A stretch of 64,000 bases of DNA, taken from Anaerolineales bacterium UBA6055. Its GTDB lineage: Bacteria; Chloroflexota; Anaerolineae; Aggregatilineales; Phototrophicaceae. Both the position numbers and the translations under genes were made by a program. The notes below the pieces were generated by a model. The model saw only the letters and a list, made by a program, of their open reading frames with translations. It did no database searches and was not told the DNA's origin. The DNA lies in contig DIYL01000040.1 in the NCBI GenBank assembly GCA_002428985.1, forward strand, positions 62,001 through 126,000. Direction: 5' to 3'. This document shows, one piece after another, positions 18,408-25,727 of the stretch; position 1 is the first letter of the stretch, and each line of letters begins with the position of its first letter.

Positions 18408-19166
18408 ATGAAATTTGATGACTTTGACAAATTAATGCGTGTCTATGAAACATCACATGATCATGTTGTGATGCCGTATATGTATATGGTAGCGCGGATT
18501 GATGGACGTGGATTCACAAAACTAACCAAAGAGGTTCACCAATTTGAGGCTCCGTTTGATCTTCAATTTCGCGATATGATGGTCGAAACAGTCAAACATT
18601 TGATGGATTGCGGTTTTAATGTGCTGTATGGTTATACACAAAGTGATGAAATTTCTCTATTGATTCACCGTGATGATAATACGTTTGGGCGTAAATTGCG
18701 TAAATTTAATTCGGTGCTTGCAGGCGAAGCGAGTGCAAAATTTACATTATTGCTCGGTGCCATTGGAACATTTGATTGTCGGGTGAGCCAGATACCGACA
18801 GCGCATATTGTTGTTGATTATTTCCGGTGGCGACAACAAGACTCTCATAGAAATGCTTTGAATGCACATTGTTATTGGATGTTACGTAGTGAGGGACAAT
18901 CAGCGACTGCTGCAACCCAGAAGTTGAGTGGTATGTCTGTATCTGATAAAAATGAGTTGCTCTTCAGTCGCGGGATTAACTTCAATGACTTACCGAATTG
19001 GCAGAAGCGAGGGACAGGCCTATATTGGGAACTTTATGATAAAGAAGGTTATAACCCGATCACAGAAGAGAAAGTTATGGTTCAACGTCGACGCATCAAA
19101 GTTGATTATGATTTACCGATGAAAGACAACTATGACGTATTTATCAACAGATTTGTCATGGACTAA
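18408..19166 (+). CDS. Thg1-like 3'-5' RNA polymerase (tRNAHis guanylyltransferase family)
   Basis: A 252-residue Thg1-family enzyme. The metal-binding motif ARIDGRGFTKLT lies at 29-40 and YTQSDEISLL, with acidic residues D80 and E81, at 76-85, followed by RKFNSVLAGEASAKF and LNAHCYWMLRSEG, all family landmarks. Thg1 and its bacterial relatives add nucleotides to RNA 5' ends in the reverse direction; bacterial forms (TLPs) repair 5'-truncated tRNAs. Length is normal. No strong ribosome site is seen. Its neighbours, a MazF-type nuclease and a polynucleotide-kinase-like protein, fit a role in mending cut RNA. The stop overlaps the thioesterase stop by 4 bases. Confidence 0.88.
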   Translation: MKFDDFDKLMRVYETSHDHVVMPYMYMVARIDGRGFTKLTKEVHQFEAPFDLQFRDMMVETVKHLMDCGFNVLYGYTQSDEISLLIHRDDNTFGRKLRKFNSVLAGEASAKFTLLLGAIGTFDCRVSQIPTAHIVVDYFRWRQQDSHRNALNAHCYWMLRSEGQSATAATQKLSGMSVSDKNELLFSRGINFNDLPNWQKRGTGLYWELYDKEGYNPITEEKVMVQRRRIKVDYDLPMKDNYDVFINRFVMD

Positions 19167-19576
19167 CGTTTTGGTGGGATGGCATATGTGCCGACAGCGT
19201 GAGCAACGGGTGCATCACTGCCTTCTGAGTATAGAAAAACATCCCCGATAACCAGTGTTCGTCCAACTTTAATGAGATTACATTGTGCGATGATGTCTTG
19301 GGTTGCAGAAGGTTTACGCAAAAAGTTGATGTTCATGTTGGTGGTGACGGCTAGTGCGATGATGCCTAACTCTGCAAGTACAGCGACATATAGTGCGGCA
19401 TCAGCTATGCCAAATAATGTCGGGCCTGAGACTGTACCCCCTGGGCGTAAATCAGCATGTGTGATTTCGTAGCGTACTGTTGCTGATTGCTCGCCAACAG
19501 CTTCAACAATGTACTTAAATTGTGGAAATTCACCTGCTAAAAAATCTATGATTTCTTGTTTGCTTGCGTTCGCCAT
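19163..19576 (-). CDS. PaaI-type hotdog thioesterase
   Basis: A 137-residue hotdog-fold protein: ADLRPGGTVSGPTLFGIADAALYVAV contains the substrate-binding helix motif (GxxxGP...DxA), and NINFLRKPSATQDIIAQC forms the following strands. Such enzymes hydrolyse acyl-CoA thioesters, often as housekeeping release enzymes for aromatic or medium-chain acyl groups. It converges with and overlaps the Thg1-like gene by 4 bases. Substrate unknown. Confidence 0.82.
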   Translation of the reverse strand: MANASKQEIIDFLAGEFPQFKYIVEAVGEQSATVRYEITHADLRPGGTVSGPTLFGIADAALYVAVLAELGIIALAVTTNMNINFLRKPSATQDIIAQCNLIKVGRTLVIGDVFLYSEGSDAPVAHAVGTYAIPPKR

Positions 19577-19613
19577 CTCTTGCCCTTTGTTGTTATCCCC
19601 AATAATGAAAGAA

Positions 19614-19638
19614 GCCCGCAGAGTAGCCTTCTACGGGC
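19614..19638 (-). terminator. Rho-independent terminator of the tmRNA-like gene
   Basis: Read on the minus strand, GCCCGTAGA and TCTGCGGGC pair into a 9-base stem (one T-G pair) with a 7-base loop, followed directly by TTCTTTC. It ends the structured RNA upstream of it. Confidence 0.75.
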
Positions 19639-19997
19639 ATCAATTGTGTCGCTCAGTTGCACACACCAACGACGTTTAAGTTGAAGAATCACTTTAATAA
19701 CTGTCGCTTTACGATTAAGCTACCGCCCTATGAATAGGTCTTGCTAGGGTCTTTCTAAGCAGGGCAGGCGGGAAATGAGCCCGCATCTACAGGTTTACCG
19801 CTCTACAACACTTGATTTGGCGATGAACGACGAATGCTCAGTCTGGAGTAATAATCTGAGCTTGAGTCTCATCTGCTATGCCTCTTCCGGATTGGGCTAC
19901 TCCCCCACGATTGGAGGAGGCAGGATTCGAACCTGCACTGTTTACAGATTTTTTTGAGACACTGAATCTGATCTTGAGTTTTATTTTGTACTCCTAT
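19639..19997 (-). ncRNA. ssrA: Circularly permuted (two-piece) tmRNA candidate
   Basis: On the minus strand the 3' half of a tRNA-like domain comes first: a canonical T arm, GCAGG-TTCGAAT-CCTGC (19936-19920), then CTCCTCC and A. After a 5-base linker comes GGGGGAG (19906-19900). These pair as a 7-base acceptor stem with a G3-U70 pair, the alanine identity element, but in reversed gene order, as in permuted tmRNAs of cyanobacteria and alphaproteobacteria. P2-like helices join the pieces: GCAGAT/ATCTGT, GAGAC/GTCTC and TACTCC/GGAGTA. A possible tag frame at 19744-19715 encodes ARPIHRAVA then TAA, the stop lying in a GCTT/AAGC hairpin loop. No CCA is encoded. The tag is uncertain; the permuted acceptor is clear. 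tmRNA rescues stalled ribosomes. Confidence 0.7.
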
Positions 19998-20002
19998 GAC
20001 CC

Positions 20003-20031
20003 ATTATAGACCATAAATTAGTCTTTGAAAA
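20003..20031 (-). promoter_or_regulatory. Promoter of the tmRNA-like gene
   Basis: On the minus strand a perfect TATAAT (20008-20003) lies 17 bases after TTTTCA (20031-20026). The predicted start is near 19997, just before the first paired segment of the RNA. The promoter overlaps the end of the upstream coding gene, which indicates that the RNA is expressed independently. Confidence 0.65.
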
Positions 20032-20752
20032 GATAGTCAAATACTTTTTCGCCAATCGATTGATTTTCGACCTCAAGGCTGTTGGCTTCTTCACGGGCAA
20101 ACTTGACTGCCTCTTGTAGCGCACGTACACGAGTCAGTAAGGTCGAGACGCGGGTTGCGGGCATCGCGCCGGAATATTTCACTGTTCGCCAATATCCGAC
20201 GATGACATCTTCATAGTAGACCTCAACCTGTGCAGGGTGTTCCGTGGTTGCCTCTGCTTTGACGTGATTACGCGGGATTTTCTTAGTCTTGGTTGTTTGT
20301 ATGGGTTCAGTTGCCCATACATCTTGTGATTGGTCAAATTCCCAGATTTCTGCTGCATCGAGTACCGGTAGTTTCTTGATAAAGGTATGGAGGTCTGTCA
20401 ACTGCTTTTCGAGAAATAGCAGATAGGTTACAGGCACATCTGCGATGATTGTTTCACCATCGACAACAACATCAGCTCGTGCGTCACCATTTGCCCAATC
20501 TTTGGTGGCGGTGATGTCAAACAGTTTTGTCAAAATATCGGTGGTCTCGGTGATTACCTGTTCAGCTTGGACTTGGACACGCGTCGATTCAGGTGGATAT
20601 TGTTCACCGTCGTCATCTAGTGGGCGGTAGGTGCGTGTAATACCGGAAAGCAAAGCTGGCTTTTGTAGTTTTTGATGGGCATCGGTAAGTTCGCGCATGG
20701 TCTGGCTTTTGATGCTTTTTTCAACGGCGATAATTTGGTTGAGTTTTGGCAT
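20018..20752 (-). CDS. Conserved protein of unknown function (DUF7873-like)
   Basis: A 244-residue soluble protein without signal peptide or membrane helix. The opening PKLNQIIAVEKSIKSQTMREL, then SGITRTYRPLDDDGEQYPPES, and the repeated heptad-like segment near VSTLLTRVRALQEAVKFA recall a widespread family of hypothetical proteins (I believe DUF7873) also met in actinobacteria and their phages; this identification is from memory. No catalytic motif is recognisable. It is transcribed alone, and the tmRNA promoter lies in its last codons. Confidence 0.6.
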   Translation of the reverse strand: MPKLNQIIAVEKSIKSQTMRELTDAHQKLQKPALLSGITRTYRPLDDDGEQYPPESTRVQVQAEQVITETTDILTKLFDITATKDWANGDARADVVVDGETIIADVPVTYLLFLEKQLTDLHTFIKKLPVLDAAEIWEFDQSQDVWATEPIQTTKTKKIPRNHVKAEATTEHPAQVEVYYEDVIVGYWRTVKYSGAMPATRVSTLLTRVRALQEAVKFAREEANSLEVENQSIGEKVFDYLFKD

Positions 20753-20894
20753 GATATACTTGTCACTTTCAATCTGAATTTGAACTATTAGACATAGTAT
20801 ATACCAATTTTGACCTTTTGTGACCCTAAATGGTCATAAAGATTTGTATACAATCTGATTAGCTTATTAGCTTTGAGAAAATGTGTTAACAACC

Positions 20895-21773
20895 CTACCA
20901 ACCAAAATCGCGATCAAGGTAATCGTATAATTGTTGATTATATGGAGCAAAAAATTCTTCTAACGCGGCTTTAGCTTCTTGTGAAATTGGCTCATAGCTA
21001 TGTCCACTTTGTTTATCTTCACGTTTAAAATCAAATGAGTGTGGATTCACACCTAGGAAGTTAGCCGCTTCTTCTAAATGAGTCTCTGGGTGTTTGAAAT
21101 AATCCTCACTTTTCATGATGAGAAATTGTGATTTATCAAAGAACTCATGCCAGCGTTTGATTTGGAAAATATATAGTCCATAAACTGCATATCTTGTGAT
21201 GCGACCTTTGACTTTTGAGTTTTGTTTTAATTCGTTGAGTGTTTGATCATCAAATAGGGCATTGCTCACCCCAACTTCTTTATAGAATTCTAGTTCGTGT
21301 TCAATGTAGGTCATAAACAATTCATCACGATTTATACTCCTAGAGCGTTGATGATGTTGATAATGTGAATAAGCCTGTTTTACAGGATCACGAAGTAAGA
21401 TAATAATCTTGACATCAGGTAGAATCTCGGCAATCTGTGGGACGATATTCCAGTGATTAATATAGTTCGGCGTTGCTTCACCTGTGATTCCGTTACGTTG
21501 ATCGAGAACACGACGTGGTGGAAAGTGGGCGCTGTACCAATTGATATCGCGTGTATCAGAGATGAGATTTAAGAGATGACGGTTAAAATAATGTATCTCT
21601 TTGTATAGTGCTGGATAAATCTGAGGATGTTGTGTAAGGTTTTCGTAAAAAGATGTTGTACCACCCTTCATGATGCCAATAATCATGAAGTCAGGCAGAA
21701 CAAGCTTTGTACGTGTTGCAGAACGGAATTTAAGAAAAATATCAAATGTTTTCTTTTTGACTTGCCTTAGCAT
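20895..21773 (-). CDS. PAPS-dependent sulfotransferase
   Basis: A 292-residue protein with the sulfotransferase fold. The 5'-phosphosulfate loop IGIMKGGTTSFY lies at residues 32-43, and the 3'-phosphate-binding segment IILLRDPVKQAYSHY follows near 125. This resembles the heparan-sulfate/NodH-type group that moves sulfate from PAPS to carbohydrates or other alcohols. It is the last gene of a minus-strand cluster with an esterase and two ADP-ribosylglycohydrolases, 35 bases after the previous stop. Acceptor unknown; no PAPS synthesis genes are nearby. Confidence 0.87.
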   Translation of the reverse strand: MLRQVKKKTFDIFLKFRSATRTKLVLPDFMIIGIMKGGTTSFYENLTQHPQIYPALYKEIHYFNRHLLNLISDTRDINWYSAHFPPRRVLDQRNGITGEATPNYINHWNIVPQIAEILPDVKIIILLRDPVKQAYSHYQHHQRSRSINRDELFMTYIEHELEFYKEVGVSNALFDDQTLNELKQNSKVKGRITRYAVYGLYIFQIKRWHEFFDKSQFLIMKSEDYFKHPETHLEEAANFLGVNPHSFDFKREDKQSGHSYEPISQEAKAALEEFFAPYNQQLYDYLDRDFGW

Positions 21774-21808
21774 TATCGATTTCCTTTACTGTATAGAGCA
21801 ACTCATAC

Positions 21809-22726
21809 TTAAACTAATGTCACTTCCTTAAATGCCCATGTTGGAAGTGGTTCGCGTTGTTGAATCCATTTTGCGGGGATCGTCTTAGTCGAATAGCTAG
21901 CAACAATCCCACCGACAATCGCGCAAGTCGTATCAACATCACCACCTGCTGATGCACATTGCCAGAAGGCTTCTTCATAGTCATCCATCCAATTAGCGGC
22001 ACACCATAAGGTGAATGGGACGGTGCTGATGGCTGACATATTTTGACCACTACTCACAATTTTTACGACATCTGCAATGGGTGTATCAGCAGAGATTGAT
22101 CGTGCCTTCAGACAATGTTGTTTGACTTCACTATCGGGGATGTGTGGTAGGACTTTATTAATAAATTCTGGAATGTTTGGTTTGTCTTGTTCACGGTAAT
22201 TGACTGCAATTCCAGATGCCACAGCTACAGCAATCGCTCCGGCTATACCTTCAGGGTGTGCATGGGTGACTTCTGCTGAGCGTTTGGCATTGTCAACTAG
22301 CATGCCCATATCGTCGGCGAAGTATGCACCAATCGGTGTGACTCGCATTGCCCCACCGTTGCCATATGATCCCTTACCACCAAAGATGCTATAGGTCAAA
22401 TCACGCCAATCTTGGCCTTGCTTGACCTTGGATAAAATGTGCCGTGCTCCGTGCCCATATCCGCGCTTGCGTTCGTAATGTTCGGCAAAACTCTGGACAA
22501 GTTCATCTTGCTTGATCTCTTCGAATTGACGTAATATCGAATAAATCGACAGCGCCATATTCGTGTCGTCAGTATAATGCCATTCAGTATTTGGGATTTT
22601 ACGATTTTTGATAAAGTGATTTTGCGCGCCACGTCCAAACTCAAAGAAACCCCCGAGGGCATCACCGATTGATAACCCCTCAAGTGATTCTCTTGCGCAT
22701 TGTAGTTTTTCTTCGTGAGTGATCAT
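21809..22726 (-). CDS. ADP-ribosylglycohydrolase family protein, copy 1
   Basis: A 305-residue DraG/ARH-type protein. The family metal-binding motifs are present: GLSIGDALGG near the start, WHYTDDTNMALSIY (TDDT) near residue 48, and GGDVDTTCAIVGGI near 262. These enzymes remove ADP-ribose from proteins or nucleic acids using two metal ions. Its start overlaps the stop of the upstream paralog by 4 bases, indicating coupled translation. It is closely similar to that paralog across its full length, so the pair arose by tandem duplication. Target unknown. Confidence 0.9.
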   Translation of the reverse strand: MITHEEKLQCARESLEGLSIGDALGGFFEFGRGAQNHFIKNRKIPNTEWHYTDDTNMALSIYSILRQFEEIKQDELVQSFAEHYERKRGYGHGARHILSKVKQGQDWRDLTYSIFGGKGSYGNGGAMRVTPIGAYFADDMGMLVDNAKRSAEVTHAHPEGIAGAIAVAVASGIAVNYREQDKPNIPEFINKVLPHIPDSEVKQHCLKARSISADTPIADVVKIVSSGQNMSAISTVPFTLWCAANWMDDYEEAFWQCASAGGDVDTTCAIVGGIVASYSTKTIPAKWIQQREPLPTWAFKEVTLV

Positions 22727-23649
22727 GGAACTGTTGTCACTTCCTCAAAAGCCCATGCCGGAAGGGGTTCACGTTGTTGAATCCATTTCTCTGGAATGGT
22801 TTCGGTAGAATAGCTAGCAACGATCCCACCGACAATCGCACAAGTTGTATCGACATCGCCGCCTGCTGATGCACATTGCCAGAATGCTTCTTCATAGTTA
22901 TCCATCCAATTGGCGGCACACCACAGCGTTAATGGTACGGTATCCATTGCTGATACATGACGACCATTTCCTAGTACCATCACAACATCGTCGATAGGCG
23001 TATCCGGCGCAACTGTTTTCGCTTTCATACAATTTTCTTTGACTTCACTGTCTGGAATGTGGGGAAGAATTTTGTCGATAAATTCGGGAATACTGGGTTT
23101 ATCTTGACCACGGTAACTTATAGCAATCGCTGTTGTTACTGCTACAGCAATCGCTCCGGCAATACCTTCGGGATGCGTATGAGTGACTTGTGCCGATAAT
23201 TTTGCATTATTTATGATCGCATCCATATCATCTGCGAAATATGCACCTAATGGAGCGACGCGCATCGCACCACCGTTGCCATACGACCCTGTTCCACCGA
23301 ACATCCCACCAAATAAGTCGCGCCACGTACCTTGGCCAATTCGTATCTGTTTGAAGACTTTATTCGCACCATACCCGTAACCGCGTGTATTATCAAAGCG
23401 TTTTATAAAGCTTCTTGCAAGCTCGTCTTGCTTGATCTCTTCGAATTGACGCAGTATTGAATAAATTGAAAGAGCCATGTTTGTATCATCAGTATAGTGC
23501 CATTGCTTTTCGGGTGGTTTGCGTGTTTTGATGAAATCTGTCATTGACCCTTTCCAGAATTCGGAATGCATTCCTAGTGCATCAGCGACAGATAACCCTT
23601 CTAGCGATTGTCGGGCGCGGTTGAGTCGTGTCTCATGTGAATCGGTCAT
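22723..23649 (-). CDS. ADP-ribosylglycohydrolase family protein, copy 2
   Basis: A 308-residue paralog of the downstream gene with the same motif set: GLSVADALGM, WHYTDDTNMALSIY and GGDVDTTCAIVGGI. Differences cluster in the first 90 residues and around 105-115, including GGFFEFG becoming GMHSEFW, which may change substrate choice. It overlaps the esterase stop by 4 bases upstream and its sister gene by 4 bases downstream, making a tightly coupled operon. It probably reverses ADP-ribosylation; no ADP-ribosyltransferase was seen in the window. Confidence 0.9.
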   Translation of the reverse strand: MTDSHETRLNRARQSLEGLSVADALGMHSEFWKGSMTDFIKTRKPPEKQWHYTDDTNMALSIYSILRQFEEIKQDELARSFIKRFDNTRGYGYGANKVFKQIRIGQGTWRDLFGGMFGGTGSYGNGGAMRVAPLGAYFADDMDAIINNAKLSAQVTHTHPEGIAGAIAVAVTTAIAISYRGQDKPSIPEFIDKILPHIPDSEVKENCMKAKTVAPDTPIDDVVMVLGNGRHVSAMDTVPLTLWCAANWMDNYEEAFWQCASAGGDVDTTCAIVGGIVASYSTETIPEKWIQQREPLPAWAFEEVTTVP

Positions 23650-24533
23650 GATAGGTCGCTCACTTGTTTGATGAATCGGAAAATAGCGGCGTTGAGGGTG
23701 ATGTTTTGGTTATCAAGGTTGACCAGAAGTGTACCCGCCCAGCCATAGTGCCCAAGTCCCGCAATGGTCATAAGCTCATTGATGGTATCGTTGCAATTAT
23801 AACGGGTGATAAATATACGCGTTCGGGCGTTATCAACTGATATATCCTCACCATCAGTACGTGTCTGGCATCCATTTAAACCTGCTAAGAATCCAATTGT
23901 CTGGTCAGCCGAGAATGTCCCTGAAATTTGTCCGTTTCTGACTGTGGCTTGCCCTGAAAATGGAAACACCTCGTCTGATGTGCCATGTATGACTAGCGAT
24001 GAGACTGACTCGCCAGAGGGGCAATCACCACTAATGGCGAAGGTCAATGGGGCAGCATAACTGATAATGCCTTTGATGCGCTCGGATAAGACACAGCGCA
24101 ATTTCAAAGTCATCAGTCCACCGTTCGAGTATCCTAATACAAATATGTTGTTTTCATCAATTGCATAGTCTTCGAGAAGTTTATCCAACAATGCTGTGAG
24201 AAATCCAATATCATCAATATCGGATGTATTCGCTGAATTCCAACGTCCACTGATGGCTGAGGGATACGCTATAATGACATTGTCGGCATCGGCGAGGCTG
24301 TCGAACCCTGTCATACCCGCCATGTCGCGTCCTGTGGTTGTTGCGGGGTGTAATGCCAGTAATAGCGTATACGACTGCATATCATCATAGTTTGCAGGTG
24401 TATAAACCAGATAATCCCGCTCTCGATCATCATGTGATAATGTGAATTGTTCCATTGTCCCCTCATTTGTCTGTGCTGATGTCAGCCCACTCATGAGCAA
24501 ACATATCATCGTCAAAAATGGTATGAATTTCAT
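23646..24533 (-). CDS. Secreted PHB-depolymerase/feruloyl-esterase-type hydrolase
   Basis: A 295-residue alpha/beta hydrolase with a signal peptide (MKFIPFLTMICLLMSGLTSA). The mature part shows LLLALHPATTTGRDM, VIIAYPSAI and the nucleophile elbow VLGYSNGGLMTLKL, then VIHGTSDEVFPF, which supplies the acid residue, and LGHYGWAG, which supplies the histidine. This layout matches LpqC-type esterases related to poly(3-hydroxybutyrate) depolymerase and feruloyl esterase. GAGG at 24533 sets the start; the frame opens at 24557. It is first in the operon with the two ADP-ribosylglycohydrolases. Substrate unknown. Confidence 0.8.
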   Translation of the reverse strand: MKFIPFLTMICLLMSGLTSAQTNEGTMEQFTLSHDDRERDYLVYTPANYDDMQSYTLLLALHPATTTGRDMAGMTGFDSLADADNVIIAYPSAISGRWNSANTSDIDDIGFLTALLDKLLEDYAIDENNIFVLGYSNGGLMTLKLRCVLSERIKGIISYAAPLTFAISGDCPSGESVSSLVIHGTSDEVFPFSGQATVRNGQISGTFSADQTIGFLAGLNGCQTRTDGEDISVDNARTRIFITRYNCNDTINELMTIAGLGHYGWAGTLLVNLDNQNITLNAAIFRFIKQVSDLS

Positions 24534-24610
24534 AGCTGTCCTCATTCTGTCTACCATCTCTTATCATACTCCCATACAATGCCCCCCGAAGCAACTACCT
24601 AGCAAGGAAA

Positions 24611-25714
24611 ATGGCTATGCGACGGATTGTCGTTAAACTTGGTACAAGTGTCTTGACAAAAGGCACAAGTTATCTAAATCGTCAACGGATGCTCGAAATT
24701 GTCCAGCAGATTGCGCAACTCCATACTGATGGGCATGAAGTAATTATGGTATCGTCGGGGGCACAAACTGCAGGGCGTGAACGATTAGATTTTCCCGATC
24801 TTGGCAAATCTGTTCCTGCCAAGCAGATGCTATCGGCAGTGGGGCAAAGCCGATTGATGCGTATCTATAAAGACTTGTTTGATATTTTCGAAATTATTGT
24901 CGCACAGATTTTGCTCACGCGTGATGACCTCAGTCATCGTGGACGTTATTTGAATGCCCGTGATACGCTTATCACGCTGATTGAACATCGTATCATTCCG
25001 ATCATCAACGAAAACGACACAATTGCGACTGACGAAATTCGTGTCGGTGATAATGACAACCTATCGGCACTGGTCGCGAGTGTTTTAGATGCTGATCTAC
25101 TTATTATTTTGACAGATCAACCTGGTGTTTTTACAGATGATCCACGCAAAAATCCACAAGCTGCATTAATCCAGACGATTGAACATATCTCCGATGATTT
25201 GTTTGAACTGGCGGGTGGTGCAGGTACAACTATGGGTACGGGTGGGATGTTCACCAAAATTCAGGCGGCGCAGATTGCAACGCGTAGTGGGGTTAAGACT
25301 GTTATCGCGAGTGGGAGTGAACCGAATGTAATTACACGACTTGCGAATGGTGAGTTGATCGGGACACATATCCTGCCGGCAACTACTTTATCTGAAAGTC
25401 GTAAACGCTGGTTGCTGACAGACCGCACACAGGGTGCTGTGCATGTAGACGCAGGTGCTGTTAAGGTATTGATGCGTGGTGGCGCGAGTTTGTTACCTGT
25501 TGGGATTCGTAATGTTGATGGTGACTTTGAGCGTGGCGCAACCTTGTCGGTGTTCTCACCGGATGGACGTGAGATTGCTCACGGGTTGACGAATTACAAT
25601 AGTAATGATGTCAAAAAATTGTGTGGTAAAAAGTCGAATGAGATTGTTGAGACATTAGGCTATAGCTACGGCGATGCCGTGTTGCACCGAAATAATCTCG
25701 TCGTGTTGAAGTAA
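24611..25714 (+). CDS. proB: Glutamate 5-kinase
   Basis: A 367-residue enzyme catalysing the first step of proline synthesis, ATP plus glutamate to glutamyl 5-phosphate. The amino-acid kinase domain shows RIVVKLGTSVLTKG, VMVSSGAQTAGRERL, IINENDTIATDEIRVGDNDNLSA and GTGGMFTKIQAA. The last ~90 residues are the PUA domain (GAVHVDAGAVKVLMRGGASLLPVGI). AGGAA precedes ATG 24611. proA lies 4.1 kb downstream instead of adjacent. A second copy of this gene's last 110 bases appears at 27099-27211, beyond an inserted segment. Confidence 0.96.
   Translation: MAMRRIVVKLGTSVLTKGTSYLNRQRMLEIVQQIAQLHTDGHEVIMVSSGAQTAGRERLDFPDLGKSVPAKQMLSAVGQSRLMRIYKDLFDIFEIIVAQILLTRDDLSHRGRYLNARDTLITLIEHRIIPIINENDTIATDEIRVGDNDNLSALVASVLDADLLIILTDQPGVFTDDPRKNPQAALIQTIEHISDDLFELAGGAGTTMGTGGMFTKIQAAQIATRSGVKTVIASGSEPNVITRLANGELIGTHILPATTLSESRKRWLLTDRTQGAVHVDAGAVKVLMRGGASLLPVGIRNVDGDFERGATLSVFSPDGREIAHGLTNYNSNDVKKLCGKKSNEIVETLGYSYGDAVLHRNNLVVLK
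25604..25714 (+). repeat. proB 3'-end repeat, copy 1 (in the intact gene)
   Basis: The last ~110 bases of proB, ending in its TAA. It matches 27099-27211 with scattered single-base differences and a 34-base identical run that covers ATGAGATTGTTGAGACATTA and continues through TAGCTACGG. It forms the left border of the inserted segment. Confidence 0.88.
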
Positions 25715-25727
25715 GGAATATAATCTT

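Noticed and set aside
19750..19810. A second tRNA-like T arm, GCGGG-CTCATTT-CCCGC, on the minus strand
   Set aside because: The loop lacks the TTCRANY pattern and no matching acceptor 5' strand exists; it is better explained as a hairpin or pseudoknot stem of the tmRNA coding piece.
19840..19910. A type II tRNA (Leu CAA or Sec UCA) starting GGGGGAGTAGCCC on the minus strand
   Set aside because: The anticodon arm does not pair with a T33-containing loop, and no T arm follows at tRNA distance; the acceptor strand pairs instead with CTCCTCC located upstream, which fits a permuted tmRNA.
19775..19957. A 60-codon plus-strand reading frame
   Set aside because: It runs antisense through the T arm and acceptor of the structured RNA and has no ribosome site or protein-like composition.
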